A DNA stretch of 64,000 nucleotides from Pseudomonas farris (GTDB lineage Bacteria > Pseudomonadota > Gammaproteobacteria > Pseudomonadales > Pseudomonadaceae), in assembly GCF_019145235.1 (NCBI RefSeq), contig NZ_JAHSTV010000019.1:1-64000 (forward strand), given 5' to 3'. Under the pieces are notes generated by a model that searched no databases, had not been told where the DNA came from, and was given only the letters and a program-made list of their open reading frames with translations. Each line of letters opens with the position of its first letter. Positions within the stretch are counted from its first letter, which is position 1. Position numbers and translations under genes: made by a program. This document shows, piece by piece, positions 16,352 through 25,530 of this stretch.

Positions 16352-17245
16352 TCAGAACTTGGATTTGCTCAGCACGCTGTTAAGCAGTACGGGAATGGCA
16401 GACTTCAGGATTTCTTCGTCACTCATCAACTCCAACAGGCGAATGGCCTGTTGACGAGGGCTGAGGATGCTGCCTGATGGTGTCGCTGGGCGCTCAACAA
16501 CAGGCGCACTGGTGGCTGCCGGCTGAATGCTCAGGTTGTCAGGATTGATATTGTGTTCGACTGCCCACGCCTGGATCCTTTCGCTGATCTTGAGCGTGCG
16601 CATTTGGCGCCACTGCAGTTCTCGGTCACCTAAAGCTTTGGTGAAGGCCGCGTTCACGTCGCTGCTATACGTCGAATTTACCAGCGCCTGCAGGGGCACG
16701 AGCTCGCCAGGTGTAACCGCTGCCAGCTCCAGAAATTCACTCATCCACGCTCGATGTGCATCGACCGGAATTTGAATAATTTCTACGAAGTCTGCTGGTT
16801 TGCTGTCAACGAGCAGATGATATTCATGGTCAACGCCCTCCACGAAATGGATGACCCGATTGGTAACCAGGTTGTAAAACCGCTTACGGCTGGTGTCTGG
16901 GTTCGTAAACGCTTGCCAGACATCACTGCGCAAGGCTGTGGGTCGGTCAACCTTCGCCCGGCTCTCCCTACTGACAAGTTTCTGACGAGTCGGAGCGACA
17001 TCACGCTTCAGCGTGACTCGCACGTCGCCGGAGCCCTCAGGCCATTCGAGCTTTACATACTCGCCAAGCGGGCCCTTCAGGAAATCAGCGAATTTACGGC
17101 AGCCGTACTTCTTCTCATCAAGACCTGGGTGGCCCTGCGATATGAGTGTGGCATTGAGACGTTGTTTGAGACGAGCACTGAGCTCGCCAGAAGAATTCGA
17201 AATCAGCTCGATAATGATTCGAGTGATGAGTTGCAATTCGTCCAT
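16352..17245 (-). CDS. OST-HTH/LOTUS-like domain protein
   Basis: 297 residues from ATG 17245 (GGGA five bases upstream). Residues 1-75 fit the OST-HTH/LOTUS winged fold: LITRIIIELISNSSGE, a helix with LISQGHPGLDEKKYG, then FADFLKGPLGEYVKLE and VRVTLK. LOTUS domains bind RNA (including G-quadruplex RNA) and in bacteria are usually attached to nucleases or regulators. The rest has a helical middle, a Pro/Ser/Thr-rich linker around residue 255 and a C-terminal helical segment (QQAIRLLELMSDEEILKSAIPVLLNSVLSK). First gene of a two-gene unit with the 288-residue protein. Domain assignment is by pattern only. Confidence 0.6.
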   Translation of the reverse strand: MDELQLITRIIIELISNSSGELSARLKQRLNATLISQGHPGLDEKKYGCRKFADFLKGPLGEYVKLEWPEGSGDVRVTLKRDVAPTRQKLVSRESRAKVDRPTALRSDVWQAFTNPDTSRKRFYNLVTNRVIHFVEGVDHEYHLLVDSKPADFVEIIQIPVDAHRAWMSEFLELAAVTPGELVPLQALVNSTYSSDVNAAFTKALGDRELQWRQMRTLKISERIQAWAVEHNINPDNLSIQPAATSAPVVERPATPSGSILSPRQQAIRLLELMSDEEILKSAIPVLLNSVLSKSKF

Positions 17246-17760
17246 AAAAATCCCAGGCTGAAAGCGATACCCCGCCACAGAGTGTGGCGGGTATCTTAGT
17301 GTCTATCATATGCTCTGGGTTCCAAACTGTTGGCAACGTCGTCTGAAGGGTAGAACTCCATACCAATCAGCGCTTGGGCGTTGCTACAGCCCTTGAGAAG
17401 CGATCCCGTCGCTCCATGAATGGAGCTATCGATCTCGTAGTAGCCCTTCCTGAAAATCATGATGATCAGGAAGCCGTACGAGAATGTTACACGCACCACA
17501 TGTTGTGAGTCAATGTCACAGCTTGTACTACATGTGCGGCCCAAATGCCCTGTGGGAGCCCCACGACCAGGTGGCGACTGGAAGTCCGTCGGCAGGTACT
17601 TGAGAAAACTCTAGCATTTGAATGTCCGGCGCAGCGCTTACCCTGCCAGGACATCCACCCAACGGGCCTGCTCCACAGCAATCTGACGCGCCTGGGGAGT
17701 GATCGCACCACCTAGTTGTTTTGCTTCAGGGCTCTCCCCGGCCAACCTCTCAGGCTTTAG
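17246..17760. other. Gap without a supported gene
   Basis: 515 bases. A minus-strand frame at 17296-17544 gives 82 residues including FSYGFLIIMIFRKGYYEIDSS, somewhat protein-like but without a ribosome site. Near 17640-17755 a minus-strand stretch without start reads like the last 39 residues of a longer protein (ending ARWVDVLAG). Both may be debris from former genes. Confidence 0.4.
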
Positions 17761-20109
17761 TCACTTGCTTTTGACGGCGGGCTGGGAAAAGACCTTTGTC
17801 ATCCCCACCAGAGAGTCGACCAGCAACTCAAGCATTTGGCGCCCTTGTACCACTGGATCGGACTGCTGATCGACACCTACAAGATCAAACGCTTCGGCAA
17901 ATCCTGAGGACGGTAAATGTGCGTCGGCTTGCCTCAGCTGATTGATTCCCACCAACACCTTAGTCAGCGCCCTCGCTTCATCCAAGGTCGCTCCTCGCTT
18001 CATCAAGCCAGCTTCCAAATGCTTTATAGACCCTGAATTCGTTTTTCCAGATTGGGCCCCCATCGCGGTCAACGCATCCCCATCAAGAGATTCAACCGTC
18101 AGCCTCGCTAGATCTTTAGCAAGCTCAAGTACCCCAGTCTTCTCCAAGGCCCGGAACCGGTGTACACGTTTAAAAATGTCATCAGTCGCGTGGTGTGGGG
18201 AGAAAAGCGGCTTTCCACTGGCTTTCTCAAACGTGGCATTGACCTCGTCATAAGCAGGGCGCAACTGCGCCTCAGGCGCTTTCGTGTCGGCAGGGGAAGC
18301 CTTGGCCTGTGACGCTAACAGCTCCTCTGAAACGCCACCGTCGGGAACCACATTTGCACCGGCCCAGACACGCTGCTGCCATGGTGGAAGCTGCCCAATG
18401 TCCTTGGCATACACATTGATAAAGCCTAGGGCGTTCAGACCGAAATGGACGCTATCCCCGCTTGAGATCCCAATGGCGCCGGTGTCCCGGGTGTACCACC
18501 GCAAGAAGGAGCCCCGGTAGCTGCCTAAAAGAGCTGTAACGCTCGGGCGGAACCACAGCCAACCACCTGTGGATGCGAGCTCATCCCCGCTGACACGCTC
18601 GCCAGAGCCATTAATAGCGAAGTCCACCTTGGTCAGCGGCGCTTCGCCCTTTACCCTTTCGCTCACACGCCCGGGCTCAACAACCTCTGCCATCCAAAGC
18701 GAACCACTCAGGGAATGGAGCTTTCTCCCCTCGTGCTGGATTGACCAGGATTTGGACACAACAGAGTCGTCGTCGGGTAAACCGATCTTCGGCACGTCGT
18801 CGTCAGCATCGACATCTGTACGCGAGACATGGAAGACACCTGTTGAGGAGCCATACGGCTTGCCGCCTTCATGAATTTCAGAATTGATCCCTTCCCACTC
18901 CCTTCCATCCTTTTCCTCCTGGACGAATCCCGAAGCCCAGTCGATATGGGACGCATCCGACACAGTCTGAGTGCGACTTCGGAAGCTGGCGAGCAGTAGG
19001 TACATGCCCCGGGCCTTCAAGTAATCACGGAGGTGCTCAGTGCGAGCCTCCAGGAGCACAGGCTTACCCTGCTCATCACGCTTGAGCCTCACGACCTCCA
19101 AGAAACCCTCGACTGGTCGCAACCAGACGTCGCCTTCGCGCTGAAGGCCCAGCGAGATCACGAAATCCTGATGCAGGTGCCACTCATTCGGCGCCGCACC
19201 ATCGAAGTTCTGCTCAATAACCAATCCAGTGCCTACTGCATCAGAGTGATGACTGGCCCAGTCACCCGCCCAATAGTAGGTTTTGACGAAGGTAGGCTCC
19301 GTTGGAGCCACTGGTTCGAGAGGAGCTGCAGATTTGGCTGGGCGAGTGCTTAGGGACAAGTTCAGGTCTGTGAATGGCACACGGAAGCTTGCGACCGATT
19401 TCCCCTGCTCAGTGGGAGTTGGACTCGGACTTTGTGACGTGTCGTGGGCATTCTCTTTCGGCCATACACGATGCGATTCTTCACCGCCGGCAAAGGTGTT
19501 TCCACCAATGTCGCCCCAACCCAGTTTGGATATTTCGTCGCGATGCTGGAGGTCGAACATGACCGAGCCAACGCCAAAGTACTCTTCAAGATAGCCTTCA
19601 TAGCCGTAGTCCCCCTCTGACGTCAGAGTATGGCCAGCACGCAGCGGAATCCAGACCTTGTCAGAAATCGAAGCCTTCCGAATCTTGGTCATTTCAAACC
19701 AAGCTTGCGACTTGCAGATAGCCGTCTTTGGAATCACCGACATCGCAGCTCCAACGCCCCCTTTTAAAACAATGACGGCCACCAAGTGGCTTGCATGGTT
19801 GGTCTCAGCAAGATGTTCACGCAACGCTTCGCGCATCCCCGCGTGCGGGATCGTCTGGTCAATCGCTTCGGCAGGGAAAAAGGTACCGGGGCTCTCGAAG
19901 CCGTTTTTTTCAAAACGCCACAGGACAAAGCTCGGGCCTTGCGCGACAACGGCCTCCGTGCGACTAAGATCGCTCCAGGCACCGCGCCAGTGCTCTGCAA
20001 TCGCTTGAGCCTGCTCATTCGCATCCGCAGGCGGTACGTTTACAACTGGCTCGCGGCCACTGGCGTCCGTGCCCATCTCGGCGACCCCCAATTCGTAATC
20101 CTTGCCCAT
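17761..20109 (-). CDS. Large orphan protein with possible C-terminal HEPN-like motif
   Basis: 782 residues, no signal peptide or membrane helix, and no family I recognise. Residues 1-220 look globular, followed by a Ser/Pro/Thr-rich linker (TSQSPSPTPTEQGK), a large beta-rich middle with many W and G (about 250-560), another linker (AKASPADTKAPEA), and a helical C-terminal domain (about 620-782). The latter contains LRQADAHLP, which fits the R-x4-H pattern of HEPN ribonucleases, and a helix ending LVDSLVGMTKVF. That reading is tentative. It lies alone between the LOTUS pair and the ABC-3C operon, with gaps of about 515 and 540 bases. Confidence 0.75.
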   Translation of the reverse strand: MGKDYELGVAEMGTDASGREPVVNVPPADANEQAQAIAEHWRGAWSDLSRTEAVVAQGPSFVLWRFEKNGFESPGTFFPAEAIDQTIPHAGMREALREHLAETNHASHLVAVIVLKGGVGAAMSVIPKTAICKSQAWFEMTKIRKASISDKVWIPLRAGHTLTSEGDYGYEGYLEEYFGVGSVMFDLQHRDEISKLGWGDIGGNTFAGGEESHRVWPKENAHDTSQSPSPTPTEQGKSVASFRVPFTDLNLSLSTRPAKSAAPLEPVAPTEPTFVKTYYWAGDWASHHSDAVGTGLVIEQNFDGAAPNEWHLHQDFVISLGLQREGDVWLRPVEGFLEVVRLKRDEQGKPVLLEARTEHLRDYLKARGMYLLLASFRSRTQTVSDASHIDWASGFVQEEKDGREWEGINSEIHEGGKPYGSSTGVFHVSRTDVDADDDVPKIGLPDDDSVVSKSWSIQHEGRKLHSLSGSLWMAEVVEPGRVSERVKGEAPLTKVDFAINGSGERVSGDELASTGGWLWFRPSVTALLGSYRGSFLRWYTRDTGAIGISSGDSVHFGLNALGFINVYAKDIGQLPPWQQRVWAGANVVPDGGVSEELLASQAKASPADTKAPEAQLRPAYDEVNATFEKASGKPLFSPHHATDDIFKRVHRFRALEKTGVLELAKDLARLTVESLDGDALTAMGAQSGKTNSGSIKHLEAGLMKRGATLDEARALTKVLVGINQLRQADAHLPSSGFAEAFDLVGVDQQSDPVVQGRQMLELLVDSLVGMTKVFSQPAVKSK

Positions 20110-20648
20110 CTGCCCCTCGTGTCTGGTGCCTGCTAGTCAAAAAGCAATTTAACCACGAGCTGTGAGGCTTGTTGTAAAGGCATTCTTGATTCCAGACGCC
20201 GTGACAGTAGCATCAGGTGACGAACATAAAGGGGCATCTGGCGGGACGCGACATCCCATCGCCCCCGCCACCCGCCGCGCGTGCACGGCATCTCAGTATC
20301 CCTATAAGCCCAGCGAAACGGTAGCTCCCTCGCTGCCACTTTCGCGGCGCCGCGTGTGCATTAGAACCGGTGATCGCTCACTGCTTTATCGTTAATCATT
20401 GTTGACGACGCCACGACTCGGGGCTCGCCACACTCCAGCCAGGGTTTACAGTTCGATCTCATCGGACTCGATTTGCGTTCAAATTGACGGCCATCAATCG
20501 CACCGAGCCAGACCGTACGACCGAACACTTTTGAGCTTTGCCCGATATCGTTGTTCAATCTGCCAGAAGCTGCGTTACTGCTAACAAAAAATAAAATTAG
20601 TCGATCACCACCCACTAGACGAGTGACCGACTACATCACAGCATCGAA
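20110..20648. other. Gap without a supported gene
   Basis: 539 bases. A minus-strand frame (20361-20615) contains SNCKPWLECGEPRVVASS but no ribosome site. I see no RNA gene or clear repeat here. It separates the ABC-3C operon from the 782-residue orphan. Confidence 0.4.
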
Positions 20649-22466
20649 TCAGTTTTTTAGCGGAAAGAAGCCATATCGACCATTTCCCCTGCTCTTAGTA
20701 AAGTGCTCGTAATTCAATTGAGGAATGATAGCCGTGTCAGGCTCTTTATTCTCAAATACGATAACTTGAGAATCTTTGAAGTTATCTGCAATATCCTGAT
20801 AGAACGCGTATATCATATCCTCAGCTACTTCTTTATCTTCCTCCCCTGGCTCCGGATCCCCTTCCTTGTACGTAGTCAGTGGCGAATCGAGCACGACAAA
20901 ACCAGGATGACGCCCAGAAAGCTTCAGAAAATTCATCAGCCCCAGCGCGAACGCAGCTGAAGCGATCGCTCGATACCCTTTGCCGAAATTGCCTCTCGCA
21001 CTCCCACCAATGTTGATGTCTCGTGTTGCGAAATTGAATGTTACCGGGCTGTAATTCGGGAAGCTCCACCGTTTCAAAATCGCTTCAATCTCTTTTACCA
21101 GCGGCTGGGCTGTTTCCTCAAAGCTTTCAGGCGTATAGGTGTTTTGCTCTTCAAGCAGCAAAATGCCGAGCCGTTTTAGCTCTCCCTTCAGCCTGACCTT
21201 ATCGGCTACACGCCGTTCCAGTGCAGATTTGTCTTGCCTAAGGCACGAGGCGAGCTCCTTCAGGTCGCTTACGGCCTGTACCGAATCTTGGATCTCGGAT
21301 GAGATCAACCTCTCCAGTGCGGCGATGGACGTCTTGGCGGCCTCAGCGCTGAAGGCGTTTCGTTCGATCGCTGCGGTCAAGGATCCCTGGGCTTCCGCGA
21401 GCTCGTAAATGTTCTTCGAAATTCGATTCAACTCGAAGGAAACACCTTTTTTGATATCCTCAACGTCCGTCGTGCATGACTCGGAGTCAAAATGGTTGCC
21501 GCAGGTTGGACATAGCACAGCGTCTGAACCATCAAGCAGAACTGCCGCCTGCTCAATGCCCTGCAGGCGCTGGCGGTCTGATTCGTACTTCTGGCCAAGC
21601 ATGTCGAATCGGTCGAGAAGCGCCTTATCTTCTGCGAGTTTGCCTTCAACAGACTCCAGCTCAGAGAGCTGGTTGGCTTTTTGGGTAAACAGGTCTTCAC
21701 TCGAATGGAACGCACCTTCCAGCTCATTTTCAGCCACCCCCAGTCGGAGCGCGACCTGGGCGGTAAACGAGTTGAGCTTCTGGAGCTCAAGGGCCTCAGC
21801 GGCGTCATCATCCGGATAGAATTGCCTGATGATGTCTTCGACCGCAGCAACTCGATGTCTCAACGCCCCCTTTGACGCCAGCTCCTTCTTAGCCTGTTTA
21901 ACCCCGGCGTCGTCTTTTCCGGTGAGCAGCAGCTTCAGGATAGAATTTTCTTTAGTGGCTCCATCATTTTGGCCTGTACCCAATGGAGAGTAATCAGCAA
22001 CAATTCGCGTTTCATCCATCAAAAAAACTTTTTCGAAATCGCGAAGAGAGAAAGAGGCATTGTTTAACGAAGTAGTGCCTTTCAGCAGAAGTTTTCCATT
22101 GAGTCCCAACCTGTCCAAAATTTGGTTGGAAATAGAATTCATTTTCGTAGGGTTGTGTTTTACACCCAGAACTTGAACCTCCCCACTCTCATCATAAAAG
22201 GTAGGCTTTGAACTTGCAGAAAGCCCCCTCTCAATAGTAAAAGAGGTCTCATCATCATTTATAAATTTAACCCTGACCGTGGTGTAGCCCAAAGACTCAT
22301 CTATAGTCTTTGGGGGCGTATTTGAACCCAAGGCAAATTTGATGCACTGAACAATGTAGGATTTGCCCGTATTAGAACCACCCTGAACAACATTAGCACC
22401 CTTCGTAAAATACACGGAAGCGTCCCTCCGATCAGGGCCACTCACAACCACACTTTCAATATACAT
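20649..22466 (-). CDS. ABC-3C system ATPase (SMC/Rad50-like)
   Basis: 605 residues. Walker A is GGSNTGKSYIVQCI (residues 33-46) and Walker B is GFVVLDSPLTTYKEGD near residue 510; between them are two coiled-coil arms with a Rad50-like CPTCGNHF hook near residue 318. A signature-like segment, ARGNFGKGYRAIASAAFALGL, precedes Walker B. This is the ATPase of ABC-three-component conflict systems (assigned by family knowledge of ABC ATPase, middle component and C-terminally tagged effector). It overlaps the middle-component gene by one base (22466). The ATPase is thought to sense invasion, probably DNA or phage components, and to release the effector. Confidence 0.85.
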   Translation of the reverse strand: MYIESVVVSGPDRRDASVYFTKGANVVQGGSNTGKSYIVQCIKFALGSNTPPKTIDESLGYTTVRVKFINDDETSFTIERGLSASSKPTFYDESGEVQVLGVKHNPTKMNSISNQILDRLGLNGKLLLKGTTSLNNASFSLRDFEKVFLMDETRIVADYSPLGTGQNDGATKENSILKLLLTGKDDAGVKQAKKELASKGALRHRVAAVEDIIRQFYPDDDAAEALELQKLNSFTAQVALRLGVAENELEGAFHSSEDLFTQKANQLSELESVEGKLAEDKALLDRFDMLGQKYESDRQRLQGIEQAAVLLDGSDAVLCPTCGNHFDSESCTTDVEDIKKGVSFELNRISKNIYELAEAQGSLTAAIERNAFSAEAAKTSIAALERLISSEIQDSVQAVSDLKELASCLRQDKSALERRVADKVRLKGELKRLGILLLEEQNTYTPESFEETAQPLVKEIEAILKRWSFPNYSPVTFNFATRDINIGGSARGNFGKGYRAIASAAFALGLMNFLKLSGRHPGFVVLDSPLTTYKEGDPEPGEEDKEVAEDMIYAFYQDIADNFKDSQVIVFENKEPDTAIIPQLNYEHFTKSRGNGRYGFFPLKN

Positions 22467-22900
22467 CAGACCACCCTGTCAATTTTATAAATACTGCGAC
22501 GCTCAGCAGCGAGGTAACCAATATTATTCTCGACCCACAAAACACGCTGCTTGAAATCTGCGTGATATTCAGTGGTCAACTTGGTGGCAAATGCCCTACC
22601 GGCGTCAGTGCTTGAATAGCGAACACCATGCTCGTCAACCCGAGAAGTCATCAATCCCTTAGCAATAAATAGCTTAATCGCGCCTGGAAATATTTCTCGC
22701 CTACGAACCAGCTCGGCAAGTCGATTCAGTAAGACAGGGTGGAGACTTGGCTCCCCTTCAAAGTCACTGCTATAAATCGACGCATAGTCAAAGAAGATTA
22801 GCTCATCCAGGTCAAGCTCCCGGGACAAGCCCGCGAGCAACAAAACGATGCGCGCACCAATCTCCACAGGGCTATTGTACAAGTCCTTTGAATTTATCAT
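22466..22900 (-). CDS. ABC-3C middle component
   Basis: 144 residues. Conserved text: DLYNSPVEIGARIVLLLAGLSRELDLDELIFFDYASIYS, then HPVLLNRLAELVRRREIF and GVRYSSTDAGRAFATKL, then VLWVENNIG. This winged-helix-like small protein is the bridge between ATPase and effector in ABC-3C systems. It is adjacent to both: zero bases from the effector stop and one base of overlap with the ATPase start, so the three are stoichiometrically coupled. ATG 22900. Confidence 0.85.
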   Translation of the reverse strand: MINSKDLYNSPVEIGARIVLLLAGLSRELDLDELIFFDYASIYSSDFEGEPSLHPVLLNRLAELVRRREIFPGAIKLFIAKGLMTSRVDEHGVRYSSTDAGRAFATKLTTEYHADFKQRVLWVENNIGYLAAERRSIYKIDRVV

Positions 22901-23971
22901 CTATTTCTTGATCCATTTAAACTTGAGGTCGTTCACCAACTGGTGGCATAGCCCCTTTCGATCAGAGGTCTGCAAGAAATGACGCAGAGGATGGGCGTCA
23001 TATTGAATCTTCACGCAGTGAGTGCTGACTTCGAGAAACCGTTGATACCCATCATCGAACTTTTTACGTACTACACTGTGAACACCTTCGTGACACTCGA
23101 CCTTGAGGCTTTCATAGCACCCTGTTGGAAACGCATCTCGGGAAAACATCTCCAGCGACTCAGCGCTGAAGAAGTTAATCCTCGCTCGCTCCAAGTCATC
23201 CTTGTAATCAGTGTCCATAACGCTATCAAGTGTATACTCTGCCCCATCGGCATCGGAGAAAGCGTGCAGGAGAGCTTCAATGTAGACTTTCTCGTTATCT
23301 CCAACAACATCAGGTACGGATTTCTGAACCTGTGGTCGCTTTAGATGGTAGCTCCCGAAACGCGTTGAGTGATACGGTGTCAGCGCATGCTTAGCAATCA
23401 ACTCCTGGGAAGACATCTCATCAACAAAAGAAAAGTCGATGGTGTTGAGATAGTCCAACAGAGCACCCTCAAGAAGAATGGACTCTGTCTTCGTGATCTT
23501 ATCCTTACAGACCTTATCCCAGCGCTTGATGATCTCGACCTTGATGCGAGACTTGTTGACCAGCATATCAATGCAATCAGAACTACACCCTTTCGGCGAA
23601 ACAAAGCGATAATCACGCGGCAGGGTGTAGTCTTCCCTCCACGTGTAGTAAACCAGCTTACCCAGTTCCGCGACTACGTTTGCAACGCTCAACTTATCTT
23701 TGTAGTGCTTGCATTGATAATTGTCCCACCCCGTTGCAAACTTGGCGATAACATCACGCCCTTTGTCTCCCGCACCAGCACAGCGGGTTACGGTCTCGTA
23801 GCCGTTGCCCAGGTAAGAAACGAACTCCAGCGTAAAGACCTCCCAAGTGTCTGCTGACATGATCTGCAGACGATCCAGAGGGTGGACTGGCTCACCTTTT
23901 TCTATATCCAGTGCCGTGAGCTCAAATTCCGGGGCTGGAGGGAGCTTGATGGTGTTCTCACCAAAAAACAT
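22901..23971 (-). CDS. ABC-3C effector with N-terminal REase-like nuclease domain
   Basis: 356 residues. Residues 43-90 fit a PD-(D/E)xK restriction-type fold: WEVFTLEFVSYL (Glu49), then AGAGDKGRDVIA (Asp73) and NYQCKHYKD (Gln86, Lys88), the D...Q-x-K active-site arrangement of Mrr-like enzymes. The C-terminal 180 residues carry the ABC-3C effector tail that docks on the middle component. I infer that DNA cleavage kills the phage or host cell after activation. It is the second gene of the operon, 54 bases from the 93-residue protein and immediately ahead of the middle component. Confidence 0.85.
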   Translation of the reverse strand: MFFGENTIKLPPAPEFELTALDIEKGEPVHPLDRLQIMSADTWEVFTLEFVSYLGNGYETVTRCAGAGDKGRDVIAKFATGWDNYQCKHYKDKLSVANVVAELGKLVYYTWREDYTLPRDYRFVSPKGCSSDCIDMLVNKSRIKVEIIKRWDKVCKDKITKTESILLEGALLDYLNTIDFSFVDEMSSQELIAKHALTPYHSTRFGSYHLKRPQVQKSVPDVVGDNEKVYIEALLHAFSDADGAEYTLDSVMDTDYKDDLERARINFFSAESLEMFSRDAFPTGCYESLKVECHEGVHSVVRKKFDDGYQRFLEVSTHCVKIQYDAHPLRHFLQTSDRKGLCHQLVNDLKFKWIKK

Positions 23972-24025
23972 TAGCTATACCTCTCCGACCAGGTGCGCCA
24001 CTCACAAAATAATAGTTAAAGGAAG

Positions 24026-24307
24026 TCATAATCCGAGATCGCGCTCCAACTGAAGAGCCTTGATATGATTTGGCATATCACCAATAATTTTATTTGGGTT
24101 CTTCCGCAAGGCACCCGTGAGTTTCTTCAGGAAACGCTGATTCAACTCCATGTTCCCTGACAGTTCACCAATGATAATATCGGGGTAAACGTCAGCTTCT
24201 TCCAACCCCATTGTCAACGCCGCGCGGGCTGCGCCAATTGGTTTGTCCATCGCATATTCGATTAGATCAGCTGGGTGAAAAGCGTATTCCTGTTCCTGCT
24301 CACTCAT
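24026..24307 (-). CDS. Small protein heading the ABC-3C operon
   Basis: 93 residues, acidic at the N-terminus (MSEQEQEYAFHPADLIEYAMDKP) and helical after it (IGAARAALTMGLEEAD, NQRFLKKLTGALRKNP). It lies 54 bases ahead of the effector on the same strand. No family recognised. By analogy with conflict operons it could be an immunity, sensor or regulatory subunit; nothing in its sequence decides this. It is not one of the three standard components. Confidence 0.5.
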   Translation of the reverse strand: MSEQEQEYAFHPADLIEYAMDKPIGAARAALTMGLEEADVYPDIIIGELSGNMELNQRFLKKLTGALRKNPNKIIGDMPNHIKALQLERDLGL

Positions 24308-24890
24308 GCATGAATCCCTTAGTTATTGAAATGTTGTTCTTCTGATTATGTTCGGCTGGGCGACTCATCGGGGGCGTTGGTCAGATGTTCGTCAAATCTC
24401 AGGCACCACGAAGGCTCCCGAGTAAATGCTCCGGATATAATCGCTGTCTGTCTGCGTTCCTGTAGCGTAGCTGATCCATGCCGAGCTCCTACCCCTCCTC
24501 ACTCGCTAGGCGAGGGTTACTGGGCATCCGGGTGTCCTAGGGTAATGGCACAATACTATCGTCATTGCGCTGCATTGTGAAACCCGCTGCCCCATCTCCG
24601 TCGCGATCTTTAGGGATCGTGAGGGACTCGTAAGCCAAGCCAAATCTCCCCTGTATCGACACCTCTAAGAGGCTTGAACTGGCGAGATCGACTATGCATC
24701 GATATGGCCCGGTTTAGGGAGTCAAAAGCAAACCGGCAAAATCCTGAGGCTTCCGGGGTATGCCATAGATAGTGATGTGTCAGTAACATCAAGCTTAGAG
24801 CACTCCCTATCGAAAGCAGAGCTCAAGCTCGTTAATGCAGGAGCAGGAGCAGGAGCAGGAGCAGGTCAAAGCCTAAGGACTTTGACACCA
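24308..24890. other. Island edge, no gene
   Basis: 583 bases between the ABC-3C operon and the two-component system. I see only short hairpins (CTCGC-TAG-GCGAG near 24500; GATC-TTTAGG-GATC near 24610) and a hexamer repeat. No tRNA or obvious attachment repeat is visible. The response regulator starts here with a damaged 5' end, so this may be the junction between accessory and core DNA. Confidence 0.45.
24837..24864. repeat. Hexamer tandem repeat (GCAGGA)n
   Basis: Four full copies of GCAGGA plus GCAG run from 24837 to 24864, 26 bases before the ATG that should start the response regulator. Confidence 0.9.
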
Positions 24891-25530
24891 ATGAGACGTT
24901 TGTCCACAAAACGTTTTTATTGTCGACGATCACCCTGTCATCCGCCTCGCCGTTCGAATGCTGCTGGAACATGAAGGTTACAAAGTCGTCGGCGAAACTG
25001 ACAATGGGGTCGATGCAATGCAGATGGTTCGCGAATGCATGCCTGACCTGATCATCCTCGACATCAGCATTCCCAAACTGGATGGGCTGGAAGTTCTTTC
25101 CCGTTTCAACGCCATGAGCACCCCCCTCAAAACACTGGTATTAACTGCACAGTGCCCGACACTTTTCGGTATTCGCTGCATGCAGTCCGGCGCATCGGGC
25201 TATGTATGCAAACAGGAAGACCTCAGTGAACTGATGAGTGCGATCAAAGCGGTCTTATCAGGTTACAACTACTTCCCCAGTCAAGCCTTGAACCCTGTTC
25301 GTCGTGACGACGAGCGCTGGGCCGACCTGGAATTATTTAAATCCGTTAATGATCGAGAGCTGATGGTATTACAGCTTTTCGCTCAGGGCCGTACCAATAA
25401 AGAAATTGCCAAGGGTATGTTTCTCAGCAACAAGACGGTCAGTACTTATAAAAAACGACTCATGCAAAAACTCAAGGCCAAATCCCTGGTTGAACTCATC
25501 GATATGGCAAAACGTAACGCGTTAGTGTGA
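24891..25530 (+). CDS. BvgA/EvgA-like response regulator (5' frame break)
   Basis: Receiver plus LuxR-type HTH. The receiver begins NVFIVDDHPVIRL (24910 on) with the acidic pair and continues to LIILDISIPKLDG (phospho-Asp) and ends with HTH text NDRELMVLQLFAQGRTNKEIAKGMFLSNKTVSTYKKRLMQKL. No start codon exists in that frame: the frame opens at a stop (24892). ATG 24891, which has AAGGA ten bases ahead, would give MRRLST and join the frame if one A were removed from the AAAA at 24908-24911. So either the gene carries a 1-base insertion, or a rare start is used, or the assembly has an error. ATG 24958 would remove the first strand and the DD pair. TGA overlaps the kinase start by four bases. 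Confidence 0.8.

Noticed and set aside
17640..17760. Transposase-like tail on the minus strand
   Set aside because: Only 39 codons without start and no terminal repeats; cannot be tied to any insertion sequence.
24308..24890. Attachment site for the island
   Set aside because: No tRNA gene, integrase or duplicated end sequence is visible in this window.
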